Counted from the first letter of the stretch, positions 1-12,961 are shown. The stretch: DNA of 64,000 bases from Sceloporus undulatus (GCF_019175285.1 NC_056523.1:208131872-208195871); one strand, 5' to 3'. Made by a program: numbers and translations. Notes: a model not told the origin generated them from the sequence alone.

Positions 1-1149
1 TGGTATGGCTGTTTCATTGGTGAGAAAATACATCATGTCCCTTTCTCATTGGCCTAGCAGCCACACTGGATACCAGATGGCCGTGTAGAGGCCATAGCAT
101 TGCCCCGAAAGTGACGGCTGCTGCTGGGGGTGGGGCAGTGTCTTCTGTTTGGACTCTGTCATGGCTGCAGTCTGCCCTCCCTCCCTGTCACCCTTTGCAC
201 TAGGAGACACTAACCCCAAGGATGCCACTGCTTCCATGATTTTACCATTCCCCATCTCGCCCATGATCTTATTGTTCCCCATCTCTCAGTTTTGCAGGAG
301 TCCACTTCTTTTTATCAACTTAGAGTGGAATTCTCAAAAGAGAAGCAATGGAGCAAGTATCAGTGGCTTGTGCTCCCTATTTTGTGTCTTCTGTGGAAAT
401 TGTGAAGTTGGAACCCCTGCATCCAAGCAAAGGAAATGTGAATCAAACACTCTTCCTCATTTTGCAAGACCAGAAACTGGCTCCAGCATTCTGTGGCACT
501 TTGAGTGCCATTCTGCTTCGCTTTTGTGCACTTGAGGATATCTATTAATTTCCCATTTCATTCCTACTCCCCTTTAAAGTACTGCCTTTTGTAATGTCTC
601 TTCAAACACTTTTATTGTCCATCTCTTTATTTTTATATTAGTGTCTCATTCTTCCTCTGGTTCAAGCTGACCGGATAAAAATAAAAATCATAAAATGGGT
701 TTCTATGTTTGATAAATAAACATCTTATTATGCAGCATGTGGGTGCTGAGCCATTGAGTGGTTTTAATGTTACTTGGCAAAAAAAGAGAGAAAAAGATAT
801 TCCTTCATTTTGGAAGTAGCAGTTCAAAAAGACATTTGTTACATAAAAGGCAGAAGTCAAGATAGCCTTGCAACTGAGATCAACTAATTCATGTAATTGA
901 GCCCTGCTTCTTCCCTGAAGCCAGTGCAGTACCAAGATCCCTTCTAAGTATGTACCCATTTTTTTAGCCAGGAATATTTTCCATTCCCATTCTGACAGTT
1001 AATGAAAGAAATAGAGACAGGACAAAGTCCTTTTGCCCCAAGCTTCTGAAAATACCAATATCATTGTCCCCAGTCAACCTAAAGTTCTCCCACCATAGCT
1101 TTTATTTTGTCATTCCTTCTTCTAGTGTGTTGACTGAAGTTGCTGGCAC

Positions 1150-1265
1150 ATTGCAGAAATAAAGCCTTTTGACAGCACTTTAGCTTCCATGGCTCAGTGC
1201 TATGAAAATTCTGGGATTTGTAGTTTGGTAGGACACCAGAGCTCTGGGGAGCACACTTTGCTTGT
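1150..1265 (+). mobile_element. Palindromic 'GGGATTTGTAGTTT' MITE, left part
   Basis: Contains CATTGCAGAAATAAAGCC, GGCTCAGTGCTATGA and CTGGGATTTGTAGTTTGGTA, the left arm of the family described at 40914-41131. Confidence 0.6.
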
Positions 1266-2454
1266 CCATTTTGCAGAAAGGAGCTGCTAAATGCACACCT
1301 CATTAGTGCTCCTGTACATTGGTACTTTTATGCTAGTGCTAATTATTAAACTGGTTTTTCACACTGAGATGTTTTATTTTCTGCTGTTGGATTTCTCATT
1401 TTGTATTCTGCTTATTTAGTCATTACCTTATCATCTTCATCATTTATTTATTTGTACATCACCATCACTATACATGACACTTTATAAGTAAAATACCAAA
1501 ACAAACAAACATACTTAGTTCCATGCCCCCAGGCTTACAGTATAATTAAAATATGACACAAAAGGGAAAGGGGGTGGCAGTGAGGAAGAAGATGTCACAC
1601 GCATCTTAAGAGGTCAGAAGCTGCGCCAAAGCTGCGCTCCAGTACTTAGGAATGGAACACAGCTTTTGTGTGGCTTCCGGCCTCTTAGGACGCATGCAGC
1701 ATTTAAACAGCATATCTCCAAAGTGACCAGAAGCAGCTTTATTTTGGCCTGTCTGTTTGGGCCCTAAATCCAGCGGATACTGCCTCTTCTTCTCTCTCTC
1801 CACTGCCAGAGCAGTGGCATTTGGGATGGAAGGAGGGCCTGTCATCTGCTTCTGGGCCTATGCATGATGAAGCTGTGATTTCTCATTTTTCTCTGTTTAA
1901 CAGACTGCATACCCATCAAAGAACTTTGGCTAGTGGGTGATTTTGATAGGGTTCCCAGAGTGAAAACTGGAGAGGGCTCTTATGCCTATAATGGTTGTGC
2001 AGAAGAGGGGCTTTCAGCAAATGTTGCTTGTTAACTGATTCCATGACAAGCAGCACCTTCTGAAATTCCCTTGTCTATACAAACATGAAAAGCAACTCTG
2101 TAAGTTTAAAGGCTCCTACTTCAAATCATGCCCTTAAACTCTGGCTACTGATGGAGTGACTTCAAAAATACTGTAGCCATCTGTTACTTCCTCTGCTATG
2201 CCCAGATTGGCACATCCTTCCCACTGTTTTCTACTGAGTATATCTGGAATATTTAAGGTAGAACTCATTCCATGCCATACTAATCAAGGTCTTTTAATTT
2301 AGTGTGTGTTGATCTTTGACCCACCAGATAAATTTGAACTGAAGCTCACATAAACTTTAACCATTAACCCCTGTTGGTTAGGGCTTATGGGAGTTCAAAA
2401 TGGCTGATGCAACTACATTTCCTTTAACAGGAGATACCAGAGCCTAAACTTGGT

Positions 2455-2590
2455 GTTTGTTGTTGTTATTCTGACTTACGATGATCCTAAGGTGAACCTA
2501 TCATAGGGTTTCTTCAGAGGGAGGTTGCCAGTGCTATCCTATGAGACTGAGAGAGTGTGACTTGCCAAAGGTCACCCAGTGGATGTCCAT
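2455..2590 (-). mobile_element. Sauria-type SINE, partial
   Basis: Reverse orientation. Tail (TTG)n, then 'gacttacgatgatcctaagg' and 'gactgagagagtgtgacttg' blocks. The tRNA head is missing. Confidence 0.7.
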
Positions 2591-2644
2591 AAGATGGAAG
2601 ATTCCTTTTTACTTTCTCTTGGTCACTTTCACTGTAGCTTTATG

Positions 2645-2845
2645 ATTCCATTTTAATGACCATATTTCCATCCTGGAATGGAATCCTAAGTTTTGCAGTT
2701 TAAGGGAGAGATACTTAGAATGCTCTACCAGAACAATTTAGTGCCCCACTAAACAAACTCCGATTTCCTATAGTATGTTACCATAGCAGTTAAAGTAGAA
2801 TTAAAGTGCTATAACTGTGTACATGAAAGCGGCCTGGTGTGATTT
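2645..2845. mobile_element. Diverged palindromic MITE
   Basis: GGAATGGAATCCTAAGTTTT at the left and AAAGTAGAATTAAAGTGCTA at the right follow the order of 61794-61984. Identity is low. Confidence 0.4.
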
Positions 2846-3938
2846 TGAATATTACAGCTTAATTTTGGTCTCCTCATAGTGCTCAGGAAAAATCTCCACC
2901 CTTTCAGACTTCAGATCATTCCACCCAGAAATTGATATGCTAATGTTCTCTGTTTTAATAAGTGAAAAGTTTTCTATTACTTCAGATGGAGGAGCGGGAA
3001 TTAATAAAGGATGAGGGCCTTCTAGCGTACGACTGATTTATCATGAAAAGAGTTGCTGATTCCTTTTATTTGTTTTTGATTTACATTTGCCTTGGCTGAG
3101 GCTGCATTTTTAATAGAATCATATTAAAGACAGATATAATTGTATCCTGGAAATGGCATGTAGATTTTGCTACTCTCTAGCTAATTTATGAATCCAATTA
3201 CAACAGAGTGGAATAATCTTTCAAACAGATTGGTTAAAGGATTACACTTTCATTATCCTAGTGACATAACTCAATTTGACTCGCTGCCTGTTAATGTTAT
3301 AGAAGTCAAAGGAGCTCCTTTTTAATGATCTGGACACAAACATAAAAATATAAATCTATATAAAAGTTTAGAAAATGCTAATCTGCTCTGCAGTTTAGAA
3401 AGTCTCATGATGTATACCCTTAAAGGTACCTATGTTAAATTCTGGCATGAAGGAAATTCATGACTTTCCCACACACCATTCCATTTCACAATAAAGTCAC
3501 AGATGGGAGTTAAGGGGACCTACTTCTCTTTCTTAGTGGTAGGGTTTTTCATGTAGGGAAAACCTAGTTGTCACTTCTCAAAATATACCATCCACAATGT
3601 ACTTCAGTCTCTCAAAATGTGAAGATGGTCACTAATTTTAGATAAGTGAAAGGAATTGGAAAATTTACACATGCAGTTCCTTTCACCACACTCAGTCCTT
3701 TTAAGCATGCCTGGAGGATTGGTTGGTTGGTTAGTTGGTTGAAATTATTTCAGTCAACCAACTAATTTAGAGGTTCCTGGCAGAAACCAGACTGCAGTGG
3801 ACTACTCTTGGGTGTTAAAAGCTATGGACCTTTTGGTGAAAGTAGTTGGGAGCCACATACACACAGAGGCAAACTGAGCAGAGTATAAGTCAAAAAAATA
3901 AACATCTCTCTCCCTCCCCACTTTACTCTTTTTTCTAA

Positions 3939-4305
3939 GGCCCGTTACAAACGGGCACCCTAGGACAGACTCAGTCCGTGCTAGGGTTAGAAAGGGGCGT
4001 CTCTTCCAGACGCCCCTAACCCTAGCACAGACTGAGTCTGTAACAAATGGCGGTGGCCGTTCCACACGGCTGCCGCCATTTTGACGTAACGGATGCTCTG
4101 CGTCCGCACGTCGCGCAGCTGAAGTGATGCCGCGAGTGCGCGACTAGCGCCTTGCGGCGTCTCTTCTGGGCTGCAAGAAGGAGCGTGATTTTCGCGCTCC
4201 TTCTTTGCTGCATCCGGGAACTGCGCTGTTTGGCTGCTGCGGTTCCCGGATGCAGCAACCGGCAGCGGCAGCAGACTGCCGCAATTCGGCGGTCTGTAAC
4301 GCGCC
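3939..4305 (+). mobile_element. Multi-hairpin Harbinger-like MITE, copy 1
   Basis: A 367-bp element. Its ends are GGCCCGTTACAAAC and, inverted, GGCGCGTTACAGAC, flanked on both sides by TAA (3936-3938 and 4306-4308), which is the 3-bp target type of PIF/Harbinger. The interior is a chain of hairpins: 3965-4041 (stem includes CTAGGGTTAG), 4045-4082 (ATGGCGG/CCGCCAT), 4178-4203 (AAGGAGCG/CGCTCCTT) and 4208-4257 (TGCTGCATCCGGGAA/TTCCCGGATGCAGCA). It is very CpG-rich and has no coding capacity. Confidence 0.8.
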
Positions 4306-4599
4306 TAAGTTGACCACAGGTGTGATCTAACTACATTTCTATTTTCCTGATGGGACACAAAGCCCAAAAAATCCAGCACCAGACTCTTGCAATGCACATA
4401 AAAACTAACAGGAAACTACCCACAAGGCTTGAAAGGGAAAGAAAGATAATATGATAATAGAAAAGGAAGAGAGGGTTATCAGTAATCCTATAATATAACT
4501 ATTAGGATTTTAAGGAAAATAAAACCAGTGCAGTAGAAGTCATCATAGTCAAAATTATAAGAATGAGAATAAAGTTCAGAATTAAACCAGAGGAGATTT

Positions 4600-4626
4600 C
4601 ACACACACACACACACACACACACAC
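4600..4626. repeat. (AC)n microsatellite
   Basis: About 13 AC units. Confidence 0.9.
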
Positions 4627-5769
4627 GTAGATGCTAGAGGAAAACAGGAGAATAGGCCTGGCAATCTCAAAATATGAGACAGGAAAACTGGGGGATTATT
4701 TGCAAAATGAAAACATGTTTACCCCAAGGAAATAACCATACCTATAAAGCCGCTCTTTGAAAACACGATTATTAAGGCGGTCTTTTCCCCCAGCGGGTAG
4801 TGAAGTAGAAACATGGATTGGTGACCATTAAAGGGGAGGGGGGACCAGTTTGGAACCTCTCACAGATGTGAATGTAGATGTTTCTTGAGGGGGGAAACAA
4901 GTATCTTGGAATATGGGAACAGCTGGGGGTTTTCCTCTGTCATTCCAAGTTGGTTAATTTCTTCACCCAGCAGGAAATAAAAGGGAGGAGGAAATGAGAG
5001 CTGCTGTTATGAAATATATAAGAACTTGCTGGTGAGGGGAGAAATATGAAAGCACCTTTTGTGGTAATTGATAACATCATTAAATCCTTTTATGAGAGGA
5101 GGAGAGGCAAAGTGGTTATACAGCAAAAATGGTTACAGGGAGCCCATTTTATCTCTTTCCCTCCCTCACCTTGCAAAGAGCAAGAAAAGCAGTGTTTATA
5201 ACTTAGTAGTAAATAACCTTTCCCTCCCCACTTCTTTATTCTTAGTGGGTTATTTATTTTCATAGTACCAGCAACAATGCTTAAAATTGTACCAGCCTAG
5301 TAGAGAATCAGGCCTCTTTGTGGATAAAAATGCAAAGATATAGAATTGTGTCCATTGTCTCTTGGAGGTTCAGAACCATATCACAGGATCGGCAAAATGA
5401 AGCTGTAAAGCTCATCCTGAAGCGGAGCATTATGCATTTTAGGGCCAGAAGGAGCCGAACCTCTTTGAAATGACTCTGACTTCAAAGCTAAGGCCCCGAG
5501 ACAGGTGCACAAACCTTGAAAAATAAGTCCTCTGTAGATTCAGTCATCCCTCTTTGCTATTAACATTTTTTCAAAAGACTTTGATCTTATCCATGAAGCC
5601 TCCATTTCTGTTCACCTTCACCCATATAAAGATAAATATACACAAATATATATATAAAGAAAGGGGGGATCTTAAGGGAGACAGCTACAGGAGGGGGGAA
5701 ATGCCCTCTTCAGTAAGAATTCTGCCCTGCCCCATGAAATTTATTTTCACATTTCCCCATATTTCTAGC

Positions 5770-6008
5770 ATTGTTGTTGTTGGGTGCCTTCAAGTCATTT
5801 CCATCTTATGGCGACCTCTAAGGCGAATCTATCATGCGGTTTTCTTGGCAATATTTGTTCAGATGAGGTTTGCCATTGCCTTCTTATGAGGCTGAGAATA
5901 TGTGATTTGCCCAAGATCACCCAGTGGGCTTCATGTATGAGCTGGGAATCGAACCCTGATCTTCAGACCTGTAGTCTAATACTTAAACCACTGTGCCACA
6001 CTGGCTCT
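5770..6008 (-). mobile_element. Sauria-type tRNA-derived SINE, near full length
   Basis: In reverse orientation it has an (AAC)n tail, the 'ttatggcgacc' Bov-B-like 3' region, 'cccaagatcacccagtgggc', a box B-like GAATCGAACCC and a tRNA-like head ending CACTGTGCCACACTGG. RNA polymerase III promoter boxes are inferred from the family. Confidence 0.85.
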
Positions 6009-6024
6009 CATTATATTCAGTGAT

Positions 6025-6152
6025 GTAAAAAAATGATGTCCCTTATATAAAATGGCAAAATCAAGGTTACTTTTTGGATTTTTTTAAAAAAATCAAACCA
6101 TAAATGGTTGAATCTGTGAATGCAGAATCTGTAGACATGAAAGGCCAAGTGT
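6025..6152 (+). mobile_element. Tigger/pogo-like MITE, right half
   Basis: Contains 'cttatataaaatggcaaaatcaagg', as at 40766-40790, and ends AAGGCCAAGTG before TA. The left half is absent; a SINE lies just upstream. Confidence 0.5.
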
Positions 6153-6159
6153 AACTAAA

Positions 6160-6538
6160 GAGTTCTCCAGACCACCTCGAAAGGGTGGTCTAGAAGCACC
6201 CAGTTTTCCTCTGGAAGGATGCCACAGCAGTCAAACCACGCAGTGTCCCTCCACCCCAAAAAGAACCCAGAAAAACCAGGTTCTTTGTGGCGCGCACACA
6301 GATGATGTCATCAATGTGCCATTGGTGCACTGTGGCATGTCCGTGATGCAAGCGCAGAGCCCGGATGTGCGGATGTGGGGCCACGCTTGCATCATGGATG
6401 CGTGACCCATGTGGGTGGGGCCACGCAGTCATGGCACTGCCAGCACGAACTAGGGTTCCAAGGCATGCGGTTGCTGTGCGCTCCAGAACCCTAGAATCGG
6501 TGCTAACATGCTGCTTTTGGCCCATTTGTAAAAGACTT
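6160..6538 (-). mobile_element. Multi-hairpin Harbinger-like MITE, probable copy 3 (inverted, older)
   Basis: On the minus strand it begins TTTTACAAATGGGC, matching the TTACAAACGGGC start of copy 1, and ends near GGTGGTCTGGAGAACTC, matching GGCGGTCTGTAACGCG. It contains the CTAGGGTTC/GGAACCCTAG hairpin core (6449-6495). CpG content is lower and stems are less perfect, suggesting greater age. The ends are approximate. Confidence 0.55.
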
Positions 6539-7817
6539 AAAATAACTTTTAGAAGACACTAGGAGCCATGTTTGAGAGCTCCTGTGAAAGCTTTTAAGAT
6601 CTTGAGGAAAAGATTTCCCCACAAAAGTCAAAGAAGCAACTGTGGCAAAACTGCTGGCAGTGGGTCTATATCAGCTTTCTTGAAACATAACTGAGAAATC
6701 TTGAGGAGATACATTACCTTACTAAACCAGATGCTTGTGACAGTCAGCGTGTGAGGAATGGATTCCCTCCACCCCCTGCCAACAATTCCAAGTAAAGTGA
6801 AAACGGTCATTAAGTTAAAATGCCTTTCGAGCAGAAGACAGATTTAATAGTTTTTTATGGGCCATTTGTACAGTGAAATGTCATCAGTCAGCACACCATG
6901 GCTCTCGGGGACACAGTGAGGAAATTTTAAAAAATTGTTTTGGAAAAGGGCAGCGCTTTAACTTTCTAACTTTTGTGCTGTGGTGTCAAAATGGGCTAAC
7001 AGTGATTCTGATATGCTAAATAAATAAATAAATAAATAATAACCCAAAATAAGTTAATTGGAAATTCATGATGGTTCATGTGATGACAGCACAACATGAT
7101 AGTACTGCTGAATGACTGAACTGCAAATTAGTTTATGGTGCAAAACATTACTCAAAGCATAGCATAAAACCAGAGTAGCTGTTTTGGTCAACACTCCATA
7201 GTGACCAAGAAATAGAAGGGAATGTTAAGTTATGTAAATTCTGGGAGCATGGACAGTATCTGAACAGACTCAATTCTCAAATCTTCCTCCTGTTAATTTC
7301 TATGCAGCAAAAGTAGTTGCTGTAAACAACAAGACCAGGGTTGGGTCGTACATCATCTGTGGTCTCTTTGTGGCCTTCCAATGTTTTCATGGCTTTGTTG
7401 TCCCTCCTGTCTTGCTGCCTATTTTGCTGCTCTGTGATTGATTTCTCATGGCAAATCAGCAATGCAACTCTACCCCCTCCACAGTTTTTGTTTTTAAATG
7501 TGAAAAGAACATCTGCCTTTTTAAAAGGATGGTTTATACTCCTAACTAATGGAGAGCCAGCATTCCAAGAAAGCTGGAGGACACCAGGTTGGGAAAGTAC
7601 TAGTGTGTTTAAAGGACTTGTTAAAGAAATTGAGCAACTATTTGTATCATTGGATTTCTGTGTTCTTCATGTAGAGTGGGTCCTCCACATTTGCTGGGGT
7701 TAGGGGTGCAGGACCCCTGTGAAACACTTTTTTTTTAACCTGAGAGAATAGCTCTCTAGGAATCTCTAGGTCCTCCAGTGTGACCTCTGGCAGATGGTGA
7801 CCATAGAATTGCACTCA

Positions 7818-7819
<2 letters not shown>

Positions 7820-7865
<46 letters not shown>
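7820..7865. repeat. (GAT)n microsatellite
   Basis: About 15 GAT units in an otherwise unremarkable intron stretch. Confidence 0.9.
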
Positions 7866-8989
7866 CTGATGAAGCTAGAGGATTTCAGGCTATATTAAGG
7901 TACATGTCATTGTATAATACGTTAACTATTGTACAGTCACAGCACTAATACAGTTGTGGAATTCATAAGAATATATTACTTTAGTTTGAGGTAGTACTGC
8001 AGTAAGGAAATAGATATCAACTAAGATATAGACAATTACTGTAAACAAAATCAGGATTGTAAGAAGGAAGTAAATGGATGAAGGAATGAATTGATGATTG
8101 GTTTGTTTTTACAGGATTTTGTATTTAAAAGGGTCATCGATGTGTTACTGATGGAAGGAAAGTAAGAAAGGAAATACTAGAAGGTAAAGTATGTAGAGAG
8201 AAGGTAAGAAGTGGTAGGAAAGGAATATGATGTATAAAGGAGAGGAGAAGGAATGAATGTTTGAGAAAGAAAGAGTTGGAAAGGGCAAGTGAAATTATAG
8301 TAGAGAATGATGAGAGAATGATTGGCCAGAAAGTGGCAATGGGTATACTTATACACATATATTAAAATAGAAGGAAAGGAAAATAATGTATATTTGTAGT
8401 GTTTCAGACTAGATTAAAATGTGTATTGTTTTGAAATAGATAAAAAGAGTAAGGTTATGCTGTTTTAAACTGCTGATAGTTATTGAGATTAAAAGGAGGT
8501 GGGTTAAACGATTATATATATGTATATTGTAATGTTATGTTGGTTTGTTAACTGTATGTGGTGTTTTGTTTATAGTGTTTCATAACATAACTATTAAAAA
8601 ATTAAATGAATTCATAAACATATCTACAATGCCTATGTACATTGTGTTCAGTATACTGCACTTAAAATATTATCATTGGAATTTTTTATGGCATTTTATA
8701 TTGTCATTTTATTGTTTTTTTGGTTTTTCTTTATTTCATCTACCAAAGTTGAGGTGAGTGCTGGGTTTTTTCCAGTGTGAATGAACTGAAGCAGTATTAT
8801 TGTTTCACTGATTCTGATTCAGGTGAGAAGACTGCGAGCCACTTTGGTAGGACAAAAAAAAGTTGCATAGTAAATAGATCAGCACAACAAGCATAAGAAG
8901 GAATGTGTACTTGCAGAGACTTGGAGCTATCTCAGGGAAAGTTTGCACAGTTCCATGGAAGTGCCAAATATTCAAACAATATCAAAGTG

Positions 8990-9800
8990 CAATTATTATT
9001 ATATTATTATTATTATTTATTAGTATTTGTATCCCACCTCTTCCAGAGGATTGGGCAGGTAACAACAGAAATCAAATCAGTTTATATAAACAAGTTATCA
9101 AATATTCCTAAGTCCGCCAACCCTCTAACCCTCCCCCCTCCTCAGTTAAAAAAATGAAACTACAATTAAAACAGACATAATAATACATTTCAAAATAACA
9201 GTGGGAGTGAGTACTTTTTGAGTGGGAGGTACCTACTCTGTAGGAGATCAGTCTGGGAGATGCCCGAAGAGATCTGTCTTAATTGCTTTCTTAAAAGCGT
9301 CAAGAGATGTAATATGGTGGATCCCTTGGCAGGTCATTCCAAATTTTTGGAGTGGCAGCCAAGAAGGTCCTCTGGAAGTCGCAACCATCCTGTTTCTTTG
9401 GTTCAAGAGTTCTTCCAGAGAATGTGCGGGAAGGATTGTATGGGAGGAGAGTTCCTCAAGTAAACTGGACCCAGCCATGTAGGGCTTTAAAGGTATAACC
9501 AATACCTTGTACTGTGCCTGGAAGCTAATAAGCAGCCATGTAGAGATTTTAAAATGGTGTTATTCAGTTGGATTTAAATTTTCCCGCACCAGGTGGCTGC
9601 CATGTTTTGTACCAGTTGAAGCTTCGAAACTGGCACAAGGGTAGCCCATGAGAGCCCATGCAGAAATCAAGATGAGAGGTTACCAGCATATGTAAACGTT
9701 TCTAGGTCCCCGCTCCAGGTAGGGTCCAGCTGGTTATGCCACAAACTGATAGCACGCACTCCTGGGAGTCGCATCTATAGCAATACAATAAGCTATTAAA
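8990..9800 (-). mobile_element. LINE 3' region, reverse (CR1/L2-like group)
   Basis: Begins with a (TTA)n tail and TTTGTATCCCACCTCTTCCAG, which on the other strand is the same 'GGTGGGATAYAAAT' end as the tRNA-type SINEs. It then runs through 'ggtggatcccttggcaggtcattcc' and 'ggacccagccatgtagggctttaaa', which is non-coding 3' sequence common in reptile genomes. The class is assigned from the tail only. Confidence 0.5.
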
Positions 9801-10009
9801 GTTATTGCAAGTACATGAAGTTATAAAATATTACAGGAAGAAGCTGTGATATTGTTGGGAGATGAGAAAGAACCAAGGAGAAGGATGATGCAAAAATATT
9901 GCACAAGTTTTAAATATGGCAAATGAGCCAATAGAAATAAACGAAAAAGTCCAGCCAAAATAATGCATGTCATCGGTACACATTATACAGTGATGAGGAC
10001 CAGAAGTGT

Positions 10010-10037
10010 CACTGTGTGTGTGTGTGTGTGTGTGTGT
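10010..10037. repeat. (GT)n microsatellite
   Basis: About 13 GT units; the reverse frame gives a spurious Thr-His run. Confidence 0.9.
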
Positions 10038-10042
10038 TTGTT

Positions 10043-10112
10043 GTTGTAGGGATGTGGAGTGCACCAGGTGACACCCCAAAGAAGTGTCACCCGTGGAGGA
10101 TACACCCAGAGG
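10043..10112. mobile_element. Fragment of the GTGTCACTAGGG hAT-like family
   Basis: The stretch GTGGAGTGCACCAGGTGACACC followed by AAGTGTCACCCG matches the subterminal part of the family at 12962-13534. Neither terminus is evident. Confidence 0.45.
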
Positions 10113-10551
10113 AACTGGCATGACTTCTGGATGAGCAAGAAAGGGCATGACCTCCCTATGCAACTTGTTTGCCATTAGCCCACCAGACCCTAAACTGACC
10201 TTCCATGGCTGCCAACTGGCCCTCTCAGTTGTGGTGACTGCTGGATGGCACAGTGCCTTTGGGGCTGGGCAAGCAGCCACTCCAGACCCAATGGGTGTTC
10301 TAAAGGCTACAGCACACACACACCAGCAGCAGTATGGACAGATAGGTGGTCAGGGGGAGGGCAAGGCAGTTCCTCCCCCAACACCAAGTGACACCAGCTT
10401 CAATGATGGCACTGATGGGAACTATTGCATCCGTCCTGCCCCTCACCATCTAGCATTGGCAACATGTAGCACAGGGCACCCTGTAGCCACCCACCCATTT
10501 TTGAAGTCCCTGTTGCCCTTCTGGCCCCACCACTGAATTTTCTACCTGCTT

Positions 10552-10990
10552 GTTGTTGTAAACGCCATAATGTCAACATGGACTAACAGTGACCCTATGA
10601 ATGAGAGACCTCCTGTCACTCTATCATCAACAACCCGTTCAGATCCCTCCAGGAGCATAGTTGCATTGTTGCTATTAATTTCCATCAGTTTAGGTTTAAC
10701 ATACAGTGACTCTATGAATGTGAAACCTCCAAGACACCCCATGATCACCAGCCCTACTCAGCCTTGTAAAATCAGGGCTGTGACTCCTTGACTGGGTCTT
10801 TCTTCATAAGGGTATTTCTTTTTCCATTGTCTCCAGTTTACGAGCATTATTGCCTTTTCTAATGAATCATGTAATCTCAGAATTCTAAAAGTGAATTCAG
10901 TTTTAGTCATTTTGTCTTCTAGGGAGAGTTCAGGCCTGATTTGTTCTGTGACCTATTTATTTGTCCTTTCTTTTCTTTTCGGCAGTTCAT
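10552..10990 (-). mobile_element. Bov-B (RTE) LINE 3' end, degraded, with a duplicated terminus
   Basis: The minus strand encodes ELSLEDKMTK and LHDSLEKAIML, matching the C-terminal Bov-B reverse transcriptase polyprotein region seen at 21061-21530. The terminal 'cagtgaccctatgaatg' block occurs twice (about 10590-10615 and 10700-10725), so two 3' ends are stacked. It is older than the second copy. Confidence 0.7.
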
Positions 10991-11874
10991 GGTATGCATA
11001 GAACCACATTTCAGCACCACATTTCAGATGAAGCCACATTGTAGCAAATAAGATATCATTATCATTGAAAACAAGCTTCCAATTCTCCATCAAAAAGGTG
11101 CAACCTCCTACACACCTCTGTGTGCCTTGTTTTCAAATGAAAGTGAAGCTTTGCAGTTTGATGGCATGCCTGCAAATGTGGTGGTATAATATATATTATT
11201 TCATTTAATTCAAGATGTAGTAGTCTAGTTTTGCTCTGTTTGGGAACAGGGCTTTTGCTTGATCTCATGAATGAGGCCCCCAAGTCCTGCCTTAACATTG
11301 ACTCTGTGGATTCAAAGTCCTATTTGTACTGGGGCCTGAGTGCATAGGATAGAATCCTGTTAATGGTTTGCATGATGAGGAAGCATGGCAGCCTATGACA
11401 CATATGTCTCTTTTTGGATGGCACACAGAGATCTATTTCCTTGCCCTTTCTGCCTTGTCCCAAACCTTCCTCCATCCACAGCTGTCCAGCCTTGGAAGGT
11501 GCCACTGTGGCTTCGTATCAGTGGGGAAGGAAGGAATGCAATTCAGAAGAGGAAGAAGCATTTGGCCTTCATTCTTTGGGGGAGGAAAATGGGGGTGCAC
11601 TCCTATTTTCTTTCCCTTTCTTATCCCTTTCTAAGCCTGGATAAGCTGCTGCTTCTTCCTCTGAAGTGCCTTCCTTCCTCTCCCCACTGATAAGGAACAA
11701 CTGCACAGCCTCTTCCATAGTTTGATAGCTATCAGAGTGGGAGGGGATGCAGACTGGCAAGGGCAGGGTGTCACATCTTGGTCAGTCTCAAAAAGCACAA
11801 TCTATTGTATTAATTTTTCCAAAATATAGAGTCTTCAGTCTAGGTGTCCACCCTGCAATAAATCTATGCATCTA

Positions 11875-11930
11875 TCTGGCTGGCTGGCTGGCTGGCTGGC
11901 TGCCTGCCTGCCTACTTGCCTGTCTATCTA
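11875..11930. repeat. (TGGC)n / (TGCC)n microsatellite
   Basis: GGCT units change into TGCC and then TCTA variants. Confidence 0.85.
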
Positions 11931-12961
11931 GCTCAAAACCAGTAGAAATAGTAACAAGAAGAGGATTCACAACAGATAAGAATTGATCTAATAAAATGTG
12001 GATTATAAAAATATATGCAAATTTAATCCTGTTTAATTATCTGATTTTTCTACCAGGACTCCCTGGGAATTCTTTAGTGGCCAGGAATCTTTAGAAGAAA
12101 ATTCTCTACTGTACAACCTCACCAATAGCTGTGTTTGTTTGTTTGTTGTAGGAAACCATGACAGTAAAGCTGTGCATGTTTGCTCTGCAGCATCATTGAT
12201 GATAAAATCATCATCATAATGATAAGAAGAATGAAATCAGCCCCTTACTGGTGTTCATTCTCACCATGGTGTTAGTTTAAACCTACAGACACTGAGAAAC
12301 ATCCCTGGCTCTGATTTTCATTTTAAAGCAATTCAGCTGTGACACATTCATGTAGATTTTATGAGGGTGGAAGAAGGGGAAAATGAGTTTGTTGCTCATA
12401 CTGCTTGTTGATGGTTGCAAATTTATTTCTGTATCAACGCTGAGATTGGATTGGATAGAACACGCATGCCCCCTGCTGATAAGCTTTTTTCAGACTCCTT
12501 TGCAGAATAAGAAAGATAGAGCTGAGTTATTTTGAGAATATGTTATTGCCAAAACAAGGAAAGAAGGAAGGAAAGAAGAAAGAAAAACATCCAACCACAT
12601 TTCCCCCAAACATTTGCCATTATGTGCATTCAGCACAAGCCTTCAGGAATGCAGCTATGGGGGTTGCAAAATGGAGGCAATGCCTTCTTCATAAGAGTTT
12701 TGCCACCCCAATGAAAGTTTCTTTTAGTCTCTATATTTATATCATTGCAGAGAGAGAGAGAGAGAGAGACTGAAAATCATTGAAGAAAGGGGTTTGTGGC
12801 TTCACAATGGACCGATACACCGTTGATTCCAAAATGTCTTCACTGCTGCAAATAGAGTTTAAATTTCATTGTCCTTTGTCTTAGTCCCCACACAGCCAAG
12901 AGAAGTGTAGCTTCAGCTTGCATTCATATTCCTCCAAACCAACTGGACTAGAGCAGAGACA

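Noticed and set aside
149-535. 128-codon open frame near the left edge
   Set aside because: No recognisable domain, no splice context and composition like neighbouring intron; overlapping frames are open on both strands.
3939-4305. CpG-rich stretch as a promoter or CpG island
   Set aside because: Inverted ends with TAA flanks and serial hairpins identify a transposable element.
8150-8360. A/G-rich region with apparent low-complexity coding
   Set aside because: Purine-rich drift with GGAA/GTAAG repeats; no conserved frame.
9831-10319. 162-codon minus-strand open frame
   Set aside because: It includes a Thr-His run from the (GT)n tract and has no family resemblance.
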